From positions 1,054,001 through 1,118,000 of the forward strand of contig OY763325.1 in assembly GCA_963667315.1 (NCBI GenBank): a stretch of 64,000 nt of DNA, written 5' to 3'. This document shows positions 53,736 through 62,655 of the stretch, one piece after another. The notes under the pieces were generated by a model. It made no database searches. It was not told the origin of the DNA and saw only the letters and a list, made by a program, of their open reading frames with translations. The DNA is from DAINPP01 sp963667315. Lineage in GTDB: Bacteria; Thermotogota; Thermotogae; MWEM01. The translations under genes were made by a program, and so were the position numbers. Each line of letters begins with the position of its first letter. Position 1 is the first letter of the stretch.

Positions 53736-55382
53736 TTGAAAAAAAACGAAGATATTAAAACGTATTCTTACACAACTCTTTTACAGTTTACATCAAAGCC
53801 AAAAGTAAAATATTTACTTTTAACAGTGATGATTTTCCTAATTTCCATATTCCATGTATTCTTAGGAAATCAGATCAGACTTGGTGTAGACATTGCACTT
53901 GGAGACAAAGAGGGATCAATCATTCAAGCTTTGATCTTATTATTTTGTTTTGTCATCATTTATGCATTACTCATCCGTATCAGAAGACCTTTCTGGGAAA
54001 AACTTTCTGTAGATAACGGAAAAAGATTGCTCATTATGATTTACGATAAGATTTATCGTATCCCACAAGCGGATTGGGACAAGCTTCAGAAAGGAAATTT
54101 ATTCACATTACTTGAATCGGATGTCAAAATCATGCGTGAGCATCTCCCGAAGCACCTTCTTCCACTCATCATTCAAATTTGCAGTATCGGATTTGGTTTT
54201 TATATTATTTTCACTTATTCACCACTGTTATGCCTGATTTCGCTTCTCGGAACTATTCCACTTGTACTTTTAATATGGTTTTATTCAAAAAAGATAGAAA
54301 AGAATTCAAAAGAACTTCAGAAAAATACAGGCACATTGAATAATTTCTTCGATGAAGAATTTCACAATACAGATATTACCAGGGTGTTTAAAGCTGAAGA
54401 TTATACAAATGAACTTTACAACAGACATTACGAAAAAAGAAAAGAAACAGCTATAAAAAACAAGGATTTCACCGGCAAACTCAACGGGTTCTCTATCTTT
54501 TTCGCAAACTTCCCTTGCGCTTTGATAATCATGTTCAGTGTTATGCAGATCAATAATGGTTTGATGACCTTCGGAGAAATGTCTGCTATTCTAACGATAC
54601 TGAGTAACGTTATCTTATGGCCAATGACAAGACTTCCCCAGAGTTTTGCAAATGTTGCACAGCAAAAAGCATCATTCAACAGATGTCTGGATTTTCTCAA
54701 CCTGAAAGAAGAAGAACAAACAGTAAATATCGACCATATCCTTGGCAAAGCACTTTCATTAAGCGTAAAAAACACAGATTACGCTTATGGAACACATAAA
54801 GTTCTACATAATATTAATTTGAATTGTCAAATCGGTGAAATACTACTTATAAAGGGGCCAAGCGGTTCCGGAAAAACAACTCTTCTCAAATTACTGTTGG
54901 GATTATACAAACCCGATAACGGTGAAATTCTCATAGAAACAAAGGGAGGCGCACAAACGTGTGACTTCAAATCCGTTGCTTATGTCCCACAGGGAGATTT
55001 TGTAGTTGAAGGTTTGACGCTTGCGGAAAATATTACTATGAACAGTCCAAGCGGGAATCTCGAACTTGCTTCTCAATTATCAGGAATCACTGATTTTTCC
55101 GGTGAACTTCCCGAAAAGTTCCTGACCAAAATAAATGCATTAAGGGGTTTCTCAAAAGGCCAACTTCAAAGAATCGCCATTGGAAGGGCCATTTATAAAA
55201 ATGCCCCTTTTATCATACTTGATGAACCTTTCTCGGCACTTGATGATAAAAATGCTATCAACATAAAAGAAAATCTCAAGAAATTATCAGAACATAAAGG
55301 GATCATTATCATTTCACATAAAGATATCGGTGATCATTTTGCCGACAGAACTTTAACACTTGAGAGAGGGAGGATTCTATGA
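53736..55382 (+). CDS. ABC half-exporter 1 (membrane domain fused to ATPase)
   Basis: In this 548-residue protein, about six membrane segments cover residues ~20-310 and an ATPase domain follows. The ATPase has Walker A GPSGSGKTT, Q-loop YVPQGDF, signature FSKGQLQR, Walker B FIILDEPFSALDD and H-loop ISHKD. The signature departs from LSGGQ. The stop overlaps the next half-exporter as ATGA, so they probably form a heterodimer exporting a lipid, drug or peptide. The start is TTG 53736 with GGAGG 8 bases upstream; the GTG at 53727 lies in the ribosome site. Confidence 0.87.
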   Translation: MKKNEDIKTYSYTTLLQFTSKPKVKYLLLTVMIFLISIFHVFLGNQIRLGVDIALGDKEGSIIQALILLFCFVIIYALLIRIRRPFWEKLSVDNGKRLLIMIYDKIYRIPQADWDKLQKGNLFTLLESDVKIMREHLPKHLLPLIIQICSIGFGFYIIFTYSPLLCLISLLGTIPLVLLIWFYSKKIEKNSKELQKNTGTLNNFFDEEFHNTDITRVFKAEDYTNELYNRHYEKRKETAIKNKDFTGKLNGFSIFFANFPCALIIMFSVMQINNGLMTFGEMSAILTILSNVILWPMTRLPQSFANVAQQKASFNRCLDFLNLKEEEQTVNIDHILGKALSLSVKNTDYAYGTHKVLHNINLNCQIGEILLIKGPSGSGKTTLLKLLLGLYKPDNGEILIETKGGAQTCDFKSVAYVPQGDFVVEGLTLAENITMNSPSGNLELASQLSGITDFSGELPEKFLTKINALRGFSKGQLQRIAIGRAIYKNAPFIILDEPFSALDDKNAINIKENLKKLSEHKGIIIISHKDIGDHFADRTLTLERGRIL

Positions 55383-56998
55383 AAAGCAGGGGATCAATTA
55401 AAATAATAAGAAAATTCTCAAAACCTGATCCACTTCTATTCATCACACTCCTTTTTGCAACACTCGGATGTGGTATTTACAGATATCTTGTAGCTGAAAC
55501 TTATACCAATATCGTGAACGATTTTTCAACTTTTACAACTGAAACCTTTATCCGTTACGGCATATTGCTCATCATCTTTCTTTGTATCGGTGGTCTGAGC
55601 ACTTATCTGAAAGATTATATCTCAGAAAAACTTAATCAGTATATTTTAAAAAACATTCAAAATAGAGTTAGAAATGTGATCAACAGGGGTAATTTCAGAC
55701 AAATCGACCTGACGGAATATGGCAAATACAACACACTTATAACAGCTGACACAGAACTGATTGCCGGTTTCTATTCAAACATCGTATTCCCGATGATGAA
55801 TGGGGTTTTACAATTTTCACTTGCCATGTATTTTGTTGTTAAGAACAGTTGGGAACTTGCGCTTATCATTCTTTGCATCTCTTTGTTCTCTATCTTTGTA
55901 CCAAAGCTGTTTAAATCAAAACTGAAAGATGCAAAACAGGTTGTTCAGAATAAAGATGAAGCACTTCGAACATTCTTCTCACATTCACTGGAAAGAGTAG
56001 CCTTAATAAAATCCTACAACAGTAAGAAATTGGAAGAAAGGGCCCTCAATAGCGTACACAAAAAGTACGGTGAATCGTTGATCAAACAGCAAATTGAATT
56101 TGCTAAAATGCTCAGCTTTAACAACTTAACAACGTATCTCATCATTTCAGTGCAAGCCTTCATAGAAATCTGGTTCGTTCTGTTGGGGAAATTATCGATC
56201 GGCGCAATGACCGGACTCGCTGCTGTTTCAAATTCATTATCCTGGCCGTTCTGGATGTTGCCTTCAATCATTGCAACTCTCGCACAGACAGAAGTTGCCG
56301 CTGAGAGAATCGACAACTTTATCAGCGAATCAACTGTCTCAGAGGTTTCAAATCTCCTTGTAGACCATAATATCCCGGTTATAAAAGGCAAAAATATCTC
56401 CTTTTCCTACGATAGCGAAAACGTTTTAAATGATTTCTCCTTCGAAATCAATCGCAATGAAATTCTCGGATTAACCTGGAAAAGCGGTGAAGGTAAAAGT
56501 ACCTTTATCAAAATCCTCGCCGGTCTTTATTCTCCACAAACCGGACAACTCATTAAAAATCATGCAAACATGAAAATTTCCTACGCCACTCAAAATGAGC
56601 TGTTCTTCTCCGACTATGTTGGAAATAATATCTCCCTGTCTTTCGACAATGATCAGTCAATTCTGAATCATTCGCTGGAAAAGGCTTCCGTTGATTTCCT
56701 GCGCAATGGAACTAAACTTTCGCTCGATACCGAACTGAACAAAACTGGCCAGCCACTATCCGGCGGACAGAAAAAAAGAATCAACTTGGCAAGGGCCTTT
56801 TATCATGATTCAGACATCCTTATCCTGGATGAACCTACCGCTTCTCTGGACTCAGAAACGAAGAAAGGTGTTCTTGAAGCGATAAAAACGGAAAAAAAGA
56901 AAAGAACCATCATTCTCATCACGCATGATCAGGAGACTTTTAGAATCTGTGATCGCTTTCTTGAGAAAGAGAATGAAAAAAACATTATTTCAGTTTAA
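55379..56998 (+). CDS. ABC half-exporter 2
   Basis: This 539-residue protein has six membrane segments, then an ATPase. Walker A reads LTWKSGEGKST: the first glycine of the usual GxxGxGKST is Trp. The signature LSGGQKKR, Walker B ILILDEPTASLD and H-loop ITHDQ are normal. Its 602-base ATPase coding region is nearly identical to that of half-exporter 3, while the membrane domains differ clearly. It overlaps half-exporter 1 by four bases. Confidence 0.87.
   Translation: MKSRGSIKIIRKFSKPDPLLFITLLFATLGCGIYRYLVAETYTNIVNDFSTFTTETFIRYGILLIIFLCIGGLSTYLKDYISEKLNQYILKNIQNRVRNVINRGNFRQIDLTEYGKYNTLITADTELIAGFYSNIVFPMMNGVLQFSLAMYFVVKNSWELALIILCISLFSIFVPKLFKSKLKDAKQVVQNKDEALRTFFSHSLERVALIKSYNSKKLEERALNSVHKKYGESLIKQQIEFAKMLSFNNLTTYLIISVQAFIEIWFVLLGKLSIGAMTGLAAVSNSLSWPFWMLPSIIATLAQTEVAAERIDNFISESTVSEVSNLLVDHNIPVIKGKNISFSYDSENVLNDFSFEINRNEILGLTWKSGEGKSTFIKILAGLYSPQTGQLIKNHANMKISYATQNELFFSDYVGNNISLSFDNDQSILNHSLEKASVDFLRNGTKLSLDTELNKTGQPLSGGQKKRINLARAFYHDSDILILDEPTASLDSETKKGVLEAIKTEKKKRTIILITHDQETFRICDRFLEKENEKNIISV
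56369..56970 (+). repeat. Near-identical ATPase repeat, copy 1
   Basis: This 602-base segment matches 58062-58663 with five differences by eye (about 99% identity) and no gaps. It starts at AATATCCCGG, just before the ATPase domain, and ends 28 bases before the stop. Confidence 0.9.
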
Positions 56999-57005
56999 AT
57001 CAAAT

Positions 57006-57033
57006 CGAGTCCCCATCCACTGAGGGGGACTCG
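57006..57033 (+). terminator. Stem-loop between half-exporters 2 and 3
   Basis: CGAGTCCCC / GGGGACTCG form a 9-bp stem with a 10-base loop. The following bases are TTAATAAAAA, so termination may be weak and allow some read-through. Confidence 0.5.
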
Positions 57034-57065
57034 TTAATAAAAATAGACTATCAGGTGATGTACAA

Positions 57066-58691
57066 ATGATGAATAAAACAGTAAGATATTATATAAAACT
57101 TCTCAAACTCTCAAAACCAGACAATAAATCTATCGTTATTCTGTTTTTAACAACCATTGGAGAATCAACTTATGGTTATTTCCAAGCAGAAATTCAGTTG
57201 AAATTAATAGATAATATCCATTTAGTAAATACAAACCTTTTTTTGAAATTCATTTTTATGATGATTTTCATCCTTTGTCTCGGTGGCATAAGTGCTTATT
57301 TTAACACATCTTATTCCGAAAAAATTGTACAGAATAGCTGTAAAAAACAACAGAATCAAATTCGAAGGTCACTAAACACTAGCTCCTTCAGAAAATTTGA
57401 AAAAATAAACTATGGAACCTATAGCACTGTGATGAATGTTGATACAGTGCTCGTTGCAAATTTGTATCCTAAAATTATATTCCCAATAATAAAAGGAATT
57501 TTACAATTTTCATTGGCTTTGTATTTCGCCTTTAAAAATAGTTGGGAACTGGCATTCATTATTCTCGGTATAGCTTGTTGCTCTATTTTCGTCCCAAAAC
57601 TCTTCAAGAATAATTTAAGAGAAGCACAAAAAGATGTACAAGAAAACAACGAAGAACTACGAACTTTTTTCTCACATTCACTGGAACAAGTAACTCTTGT
57701 AAAGGTTTTCAACAGCCAACAACTTGAAAACACATTACTAAAAAACATACATGATAAATTCGGGGCTGCATTAATCAGACAACAAAACAATGTTGCTAAA
57801 ATGCTCAGTATCAATAATCTTATTACCTATCTCTCAATTACTATTCAATCGTTTATAAGAATTTGGTTTGTTTTTATAGGTAAAATCACATTTGGTGCAT
57901 GGATGGGTTTATTTCAGATTTCACATTATATAAACTGGCCATTCTGGATGTTGCCAGGTCTTATAGAAAATCTGTCTCAAACGGAAATAGCTGCGGAAAG
58001 AATTAGTCATTTTATTGGGAATATTTCAAATAATAATCCACAATTGGAAATAGTTGATCAAAATATCCCGGTTATAAAAGGCGAAAATATCTCCTTTTCC
58101 TACGATAGCGAAAACGTTTTAAATGATTTCTCCTTCGAAATCAATCGCAATGAAATTCTCGGATTAACCTGGAAAAGCGGTGAAGGTAAAAGTACCTTTA
58201 TCAAAATCCTCGCCGGTCTTTATTCTCCACAAACCGGACAACTCATTAAAAATCATGCAAACATGAAAATTTCCTACGCCACTCAAAATGAGCTGTTCTT
58301 CTCCGACTATGTTGGAAATAATATCTCCCTGTCTTTCGACAATGATCAGTCAATTCTGAATCATTCGCTGGAAAAGGCTTCCGTTGATTTCCTGCGCAAT
58401 GGAACTAAACTTTCGCTCGATACCGAACTGAACAAAACCGGTCAGCCACTATCCGGCGGACAGAAAAAAAGAATCAACTTGGCAAGGGCCTTTTATCATG
58501 ATTCAGACATCCTTATCCTGGATGAACCTACCGCTTCTCTGGACTCAGAAACGAAGAAAAGTGTTCTTGAAGCGATAAAAACGGAAAAAAAGAAAAGAAC
58601 CATCATTCTCATCACGCATGATCAGGAGTCTTTTAGAATCTGTGATCGCTTTCTTGAGAAAGAACCGAAGAAAGAACTGGCAATTCTATAG
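57066..58691 (+). CDS. ABC half-exporter 3 (paralogue of half-exporter 2)
   Basis: This 541-residue protein has the same layout as half-exporter 2, including the odd Walker A LTWKSGEGKST and normal LSGGQKKR. The membrane domain (residues ~1-330) is only moderately similar to its paralogue, but the ATPase region is almost identical at DNA level, with three amino-acid changes (Lys/Glu, Gly/Ser, Thr/Ser). It may form an alternative dimer with half-exporter 1, giving two substrate ranges. AGGTGATG precedes two ATGs at 57066 and 57069. Confidence 0.86.
   Translation: MMNKTVRYYIKLLKLSKPDNKSIVILFLTTIGESTYGYFQAEIQLKLIDNIHLVNTNLFLKFIFMMIFILCLGGISAYFNTSYSEKIVQNSCKKQQNQIRRSLNTSSFRKFEKINYGTYSTVMNVDTVLVANLYPKIIFPIIKGILQFSLALYFAFKNSWELAFIILGIACCSIFVPKLFKNNLREAQKDVQENNEELRTFFSHSLEQVTLVKVFNSQQLENTLLKNIHDKFGAALIRQQNNVAKMLSINNLITYLSITIQSFIRIWFVFIGKITFGAWMGLFQISHYINWPFWMLPGLIENLSQTEIAAERISHFIGNISNNNPQLEIVDQNIPVIKGENISFSYDSENVLNDFSFEINRNEILGLTWKSGEGKSTFIKILAGLYSPQTGQLIKNHANMKISYATQNELFFSDYVGNNISLSFDNDQSILNHSLEKASVDFLRNGTKLSLDTELNKTGQPLSGGQKKRINLARAFYHDSDILILDEPTASLDSETKKSVLEAIKTEKKKRTIILITHDQESFRICDRFLEKEPKKELAIL
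58062..58663 (+). repeat. Near-identical ATPase repeat, copy 2
   Basis: Partner of 56369-56970 at an offset of 1693 bases. Differences are A/G near the start, two in the codons before QPLSGG, one in KKG/KKS and one in QET/QES. Confidence 0.9.
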
Positions 58692-58702
58692 ATCCTTAAA
58701 AT

Positions 58703-58734
58703 TGTAGGGTAGATCTCTGTATCTGCCCTACAAA
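58703..58734 (+). other. Stem-loop after half-exporter 3
   Basis: TTGTAGGGTAGAT / ATCTGCCCTACAA form a 13-bp stem (one G-T pair) with a 6-base loop, 11 bases after the stop. No T run follows on the plus strand, so it may be an mRNA end-protecting hairpin or a weak terminator. Confidence 0.5.
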
Positions 58735-58831
58735 ATTCACAGTCCCAGCATTTTCATCATCTATTTCTTAAAAACAAATCAAAATAAGATTAAACCTTCT
58801 GGATAACTTCATAGACTTTCTTCAAAATAAT

Positions 58832-58882
58832 TTGACAAAATGAAAAGATTGTTATATACTGTACTTATACACATAAGTACAG
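58832..58882 (+). promoter_or_regulatory. Promoter and GntR-type operator
   Basis: TTGACA (58832-58837) is 17 bases from TATACT (58855-58860). A perfect 10-bp inverted repeat, CTGTACTTAT at 58859-58868 and ATAAGTACAG at 58873-58882 with 4-base centre, overlaps the end of the -10 and the start site. GntR-family repressors bind such GTAC-type palindromes, so autoregulation by the next gene is likely. Confidence 0.8.
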
Positions 58883-58897
58883 TCGAAAGGTGATTTT

Positions 58898-59272
58898 TTG
58901 GACATTATTATCAGTAACAAGACAAGTAAACCTATATACGAACAGATCATACAACAAATGAAACAGCTCATCATGGATGGAAAACTAAAAGCCGGATCGC
59001 AGATTCTTTCCATGCGTGCTCTTGCACGTGAGTTGCATATCAGTGTTATTACCGTACAAAAAGCCTATGAAACACTACAAAAAGATGGTTTCATTGAAAC
59101 TATTTCAGGTAAAGGAAGTTTTGTCTCCAATCACAACATCAACTTCATTCAGGAAGAGCATCTCAGACGTATTGAAGGGCATATTGAAAAGGCTATAATG
59201 ATCGCTGCTCAAAACGGTATCGAACGTGAAAAACTTATAAAGCTCGTGGACTTTTTTTACAACAACGATTAA
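58898..59272 (+). CDS. GntR-family repressor, YtrA type
   Basis: This 124-residue protein has an N-terminal GntR winged helix (KPIYEQIIQQMKQLIMDG, then LSMRALARELHISVITVQKAYETL, then GKGSFV) and only ~50 further residues. That short form is the YtrA subfamily, which controls ABC transporter operons and is induced by cell-wall antibiotics. The start is TTG 58898 with AAAGGTGAT upstream. It heads the operon of two ATPases and several permeases, the normal YtrA context. Confidence 0.88.
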   Translation: MDIIISNKTSKPIYEQIIQQMKQLIMDGKLKAGSQILSMRALARELHISVITVQKAYETLQKDGFIETISGKGSFVSNHNINFIQEEHLRRIEGHIEKAIMIAAQNGIEREKLIKLVDFFYNND

Positions 59273-59288
59273 AAACGGAGGAACAATC

Positions 59289-60158
59289 TTGACTTTTGAT
59301 TATACAAATACAGTAGAAATAAAAGGACTGGAAAAAAAATACAGGAATTTCAGATTAAAGAATTGTACTTTCGAAATCCCAAAGGGAAGAATCGTCGGAT
59401 TTATCGGGGCAAATGGTGCCGGAAAGACGACTCTTATCAACGCCATACTCAATCTGATCAAGATTGATTCAGGAGAAATCAGGGTTTTCGGAACTGTTTA
59501 TCAAAAAAATGAGACCTATATTCGAGAAAACACAGCAGTTATCTTTGACGAATATCTCTTTCCCGAGAACATGACCCCTTCCGAATTGAATTTCATGTTT
59601 TCGAAAATTTATAAACGCTGGAATAACAATTATTTTAGCAGCACACTTAAGCGGTTTAACATCCCTCTGGAACAAAAAACAGGCGAATTCTCAAAGGGGA
59701 TGAAGATGATCCTTGCCATCATCATCGCCATTGCTCAGGATCCCGCATTACTGATCATGGACGAACCCACAACAGGTCTTGATATCGGAAACAGAAGGGA
59801 TGCTGTTGATCTGTTTCTTGAATTTATTCAGGATGAGAATAGAACCATCTTTTTTTCATCGCATATGATCAACGATCTCGAACAGATAGCTGATTATATT
59901 GTTCTCATCAACAATGGAGAAATCATCTTTTCGGAAGAAAAGGATCGGCTTCTTGAAAATTACGGTATTTTAAAATGTGGGAAAAGTGATTTCGAAAACA
60001 TCAATCCAAAAGATTATGTCAATTACAGGAGTAGCTCGGTTAACTGTGATTTACTCGTTTCAAACAAGGGGAAAACAAGGCAGCAATACCCTGACTTTTT
60101 ACTGGAAGATGTCTCCCTTGAAGATATCCTGCTATTTTATGTAAAGGGTGAATTATGA
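59289..60158 (+). CDS. ABC exporter ATP-binding protein (YtrB-like)
   Basis: This 289-residue ATPase has Walker A GANGAGKTT, signature FSKGMK, Walker B LLIMDEPTTGLD and H-loop SSH. The start is TTG 59289 with GGAGG 8 bases upstream, 16 bases after the repressor stop. The permease start overlaps its stop as ATGA. The ~75 residues after the NBD are a typical extension. Confidence 0.87.
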   Translation: MTFDYTNTVEIKGLEKKYRNFRLKNCTFEIPKGRIVGFIGANGAGKTTLINAILNLIKIDSGEIRVFGTVYQKNETYIRENTAVIFDEYLFPENMTPSELNFMFSKIYKRWNNNYFSSTLKRFNIPLEQKTGEFSKGMKMILAIIIAIAQDPALLIMDEPTTGLDIGNRRDAVDLFLEFIQDENRTIFFSSHMINDLEQIADYIVLINNGEIIFSEEKDRLLENYGILKCGKSDFENINPKDYVNYRSSSVNCDLLVSNKGKTRQQYPDFLLEDVSLEDILLFYVKGEL

Positions 60159-60793
60159 TGAACGGCCTTATATACAAAGATCTGAAAGGCGCTATAAACG
60201 CCATGAAACCCCTTTATATCATTCTGTCTATCGCCTTTTATGCCTTTATCATCTTGAAGGGTGGTGCCGGAACTGAAATCATCACTTCATTCAGCACTTC
60301 ATGGCTTGTGGGGTCACTATCATTCCTGATTGTATACAGTGATGAAAAATCGAAGTGGAAGAAATATGAAATGATGCTTCCATTATCAACAGAAAAAATT
60401 GTTGGGAGTAAATACCTGCTGCAGCTCAGCGTTGTTCCATTATCCGTTTTTTTCACCTTTTTAGTCTGTACAATAAGTTCAATTCTATTCGTACCAATCA
60501 ATCATTTTATCTATACAACTCTTTTGGCATTATCATTCATGATCCCTTTGATCTCAGGAAGCATCATGTTTTCTTTAGCAATCAGACTTGGAACAAAAGT
60601 TGTCAGAATCGCTCTTTTTTTCTTCATCTACCCCATCCTGAAACTTGCCACATCTTTTCAGGATGGAACGATAACACCAGAACGCCTTCAACAGAATCAG
60701 CATTTTCTCGTTCTTGGGATTTTCCTATCAGTGGTTTTTTATGCGTTGTCATATTTTGTCAGTGTGAAATTATACAAGAGGACTCTCAAATAA
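60155..60793 (+). CDS. ABC-2-type permease
   Basis: This 212-residue membrane protein has about six segments. Its N-terminal pattern GLIYKDLKGAINAMKPLY and central YSDEKSKWKKYEMMLPLSTEKIVGSKYLL match small ABC-2 permeases that pair with YtrB-type ATPases. It overlaps the ATPase gene by four bases (ATG 60155, with a second ATG at 60158). The substrate is unknown. Confidence 0.83.
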   Translation: MMNGLIYKDLKGAINAMKPLYIILSIAFYAFIILKGGAGTEIITSFSTSWLVGSLSFLIVYSDEKSKWKKYEMMLPLSTEKIVGSKYLLQLSVVPLSVFFTFLVCTISSILFVPINHFIYTTLLALSFMIPLISGSIMFSLAIRLGTKVVRIALFFFIYPILKLATSFQDGTITPERLQQNQHFLVLGIFLSVVFYALSYFVSVKLYKRTLK

Positions 60794-60803
60794 TCGCAGG
60801 GTC

Positions 60804-60835
60804 AGGTCTTTAATAATAAGATCCTTTTTTAATTT
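60804..60835 (+). terminator. Weak terminator-like hairpin
   Basis: AGGTCTT / AAGATCCT pair with a single bulge around a 7-base loop, then six T and an AT-rich tail. A second stem-loop, GTGTAGGC / GCCTGCAC (60857-60877), follows before the small gene. These may reduce expression of the second half of the operon. Confidence 0.4.
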
Positions 60836-60903
60836 TAGTAAATTTGTTTCATAGTGTAGGCACAAAGCCTGCACCTATAAAAATATTTCAGGAGGAAACA
60901 AAA

Positions 60904-61134
60904 ATGTCAATACAACTTCACCGAAAACTCGGCATCTTTTTTGATACAAACAGAAATTTTTTCAGAAAATCTCTCCAACTGTTTACTTATTTCTATCTCA
61001 GCATGTTGCTGATCCCAAAGTTTTTCATCGGCAAAACTTCAGTATTCACAACACACGAAGAAATCTTATTCTTTATCGCAGTAACAATTTTTTCCGGACT
61101 AATTGCGATGAAAAACGAAAGCTATATAAATTGA
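60904..61134 (+). CDS. Small membrane protein of unknown function
   Basis: This 76-residue protein has two hydrophobic stretches (LQLFTYFYLSMLLIPKFFI and ILFFIAVTIFSGLIAM) joined by a short loop. GGAGG lies 8 bases before ATG 60904, which makes translation likely. An in-frame start at 60844 has no ribosome site. It lies between the two ATPase/permease groups and may be an accessory subunit. No homologue was recognised. Confidence 0.6.
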   Translation: MSIQLHRKLGIFFDTNRNFFRKSLQLFTYFYLSMLLIPKFFIGKTSVFTTHEEILFFIAVTIFSGLIAMKNESYIN

Positions 61135-61282
61135 ATTAAGAACAATCAATGACTGCAGGGACTTCGGAAATGAAAAAATAGAAACTGAATCGTACGAATC
61201 CTCTACAAGTTCCAATTTTTTTTATGAATGCATGAAATTCAACAAAGATTTTGTCAGAAACCAAAAATTAAAGGAGGAGAAA

Positions 61283-62041
61283 ATGCAACCAATCCTGGAG
61301 ATAAAAAAACTGAAAAAAGTCTACAAAAATTTCACACTCGACAACATCTCTTTCGATGTCAAAGCAGGAGAAATCGTAGGTTTTATCGGTCCTAACGGTG
61401 CCGGAAAATCTACAACCATGCAGATTCTGATGGGAATCAGGGAAAAAGATGATGGAACGATCATTTTTGACGGAAAAGAGGTCTTTGAAGACAAACCGGA
61501 ATACAAACAGAAAATCGGATACGTTGGAGAATCACTGGATTTTTATGAAAAGGTGAAGCTCAGAAAGATTTACAAGTTTGTCAGAAATTTATATCCTGAC
61601 TGGAACGATGAACTCTTTCATGAATTAATCAGAAAGTTTGATCTGTCACTGGAGAAAAAGAACCGGGAAAATTCAAAGGGGATGAAAGTCAAGTTCTGCC
61701 TTGCTCTAGCGCTCGCTTCAAATCCCAAATTGCTGATTCTGGATGAACCCACCTCAGGACTGGATCCCATCATTAGAATTGAAGTGTTGAATATTCTCGA
61801 AAGCCTGTCGACTCAGAAAGGTACAGCCATTCTCTTCTCATCCCATATCACGGAAGACCTGGAAAAACTCGCCGACAGATTTATCTTCATTTATAAAGGA
61901 AAACTGATTCGACAATTGACAAGAGAGGAAGCCGTTAAATTAAACACACCACTGGATATTTTGCTCAAACAGTTTATGGAAGAGGAGGACAACCAAGATG
62001 GAACAGATAAAGCATTTGATTTTGAAAGATTTGTCGTTTAG
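61283..62041 (+). CDS. ABC exporter ATP-binding protein
   Basis: This 252-residue ATPase has Walker A GPNGAGKST at ~36-44, signature NSKGMKVK, Walker B LLILDEPTSGLD and H-loop SSH. I chose ATG 61283 (MQPILEIKKL) with AAGGAGG 6 bases upstream; the frame from 61232 adds an unlikely leader. The last 44 bases overlap the first of the tandem permeases, so translation is coupled. It probably powers all of them. The 148 bases upstream of it (61135-61282) hold no gene. Confidence 0.87.
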   Translation: MQPILEIKKLKKVYKNFTLDNISFDVKAGEIVGFIGPNGAGKSTTMQILMGIREKDDGTIIFDGKEVFEDKPEYKQKIGYVGESLDFYEKVKLRKIYKFVRNLYPDWNDELFHELIRKFDLSLEKKNRENSKGMKVKFCLALALASNPKLLILDEPTSGLDPIIRIEVLNILESLSTQKGTAILFSSHITEDLEKLADRFIFIYKGKLIRQLTREEAVKLNTPLDILLKQFMEEEDNQDGTDKAFDFERFVV

Positions 62042-62603
62042 TATTAAACGAGGATTTTTTCAGTTTCTCCTTTCTTTGGCAGTAATATGGGGTATTGCCT
62101 ATAGTGGAAAGACTATATTTTCTTACAGTCTTATGCTCGTACCAGCTTTGTTGTTCGCTGGATTTATTCTTCACAATTGTTATTTAGAAGACAATTATTC
62201 CACTCTAACCTTATTAAAATCGTTACCAGTGTCAAAAAAGATGCTTATCCAGGAAAAATTCCTGCTATCACATTTTTTTATCATTATCGGAATAATCGAA
62301 ACGTTTATCTTTTATCTCCTTTTACCGGCAATCCCGTTCCCTTTTCAACTGTCACATATTTTCCTTTCTACAGCTGTTATGGAAATTTATTTTGGAGTAT
62401 TTCTTTTTCTGTTCTATTGCTTCAGTTTCTTTGCCTCAAGAATCCCTCCAAATGCCCTTGCAATGTCACTGCTGTTCTTACATCTCAACAAAATTGAATT
62501 TCAGAGTATAAACATTCCGCTTCCCCTTGCCACGTTAATCCTTGTTGCATCATTGATTATTAATTATCTGTTGATGACGATAAGCATCAAAAAAATGAGG
62601 TAA
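61998..62603 (+). CDS. Small ABC permease, tandem array member 1
   Basis: This 201-residue membrane protein has about six segments. The array motif is LEDNYSTLTLLKSLPVSKKMLIQEKFLLS near residue 60-85, a soluble coupling segment between segments 2 and 3, followed by FPFQLSH and FFASRIPPN. GGAGG lies upstream of ATG 61998, inside the end of the ATPase gene. Members 2 and 3 share every motif, showing local duplication. Confidence 0.82.
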   Translation: MEQIKHLILKDLSFSIKRGFFQFLLSLAVIWGIAYSGKTIFSYSLMLVPALLFAGFILHNCYLEDNYSTLTLLKSLPVSKKMLIQEKFLLSHFFIIIGIIETFIFYLLLPAIPFPFQLSHIFLSTAVMEIYFGVFLFLFYCFSFFASRIPPNALAMSLLFLHLNKIEFQSINIPLPLATLILVASLIINYLLMTISIKKMR

Positions 62604-62655
62604 AAAAATTGCTTCTAATTCTTATATTAAAAGTTTCTGGACTAGGAGGACAACA

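Noticed and set aside
55379..58691. The long repeat as a mobile element or transposon duplication
   Set aside because: The repeat ends fall inside coding regions, there are no terminal inverted repeats, target duplications or transposase, and the repeat is exactly the ATPase domain.
60844..61134. Longer 96-residue start for the small membrane protein
   Set aside because: The upstream ATG at 60844 has no ribosome site and would place a hairpin inside the coding region; ATG 60904 has GGAGG at good spacing.
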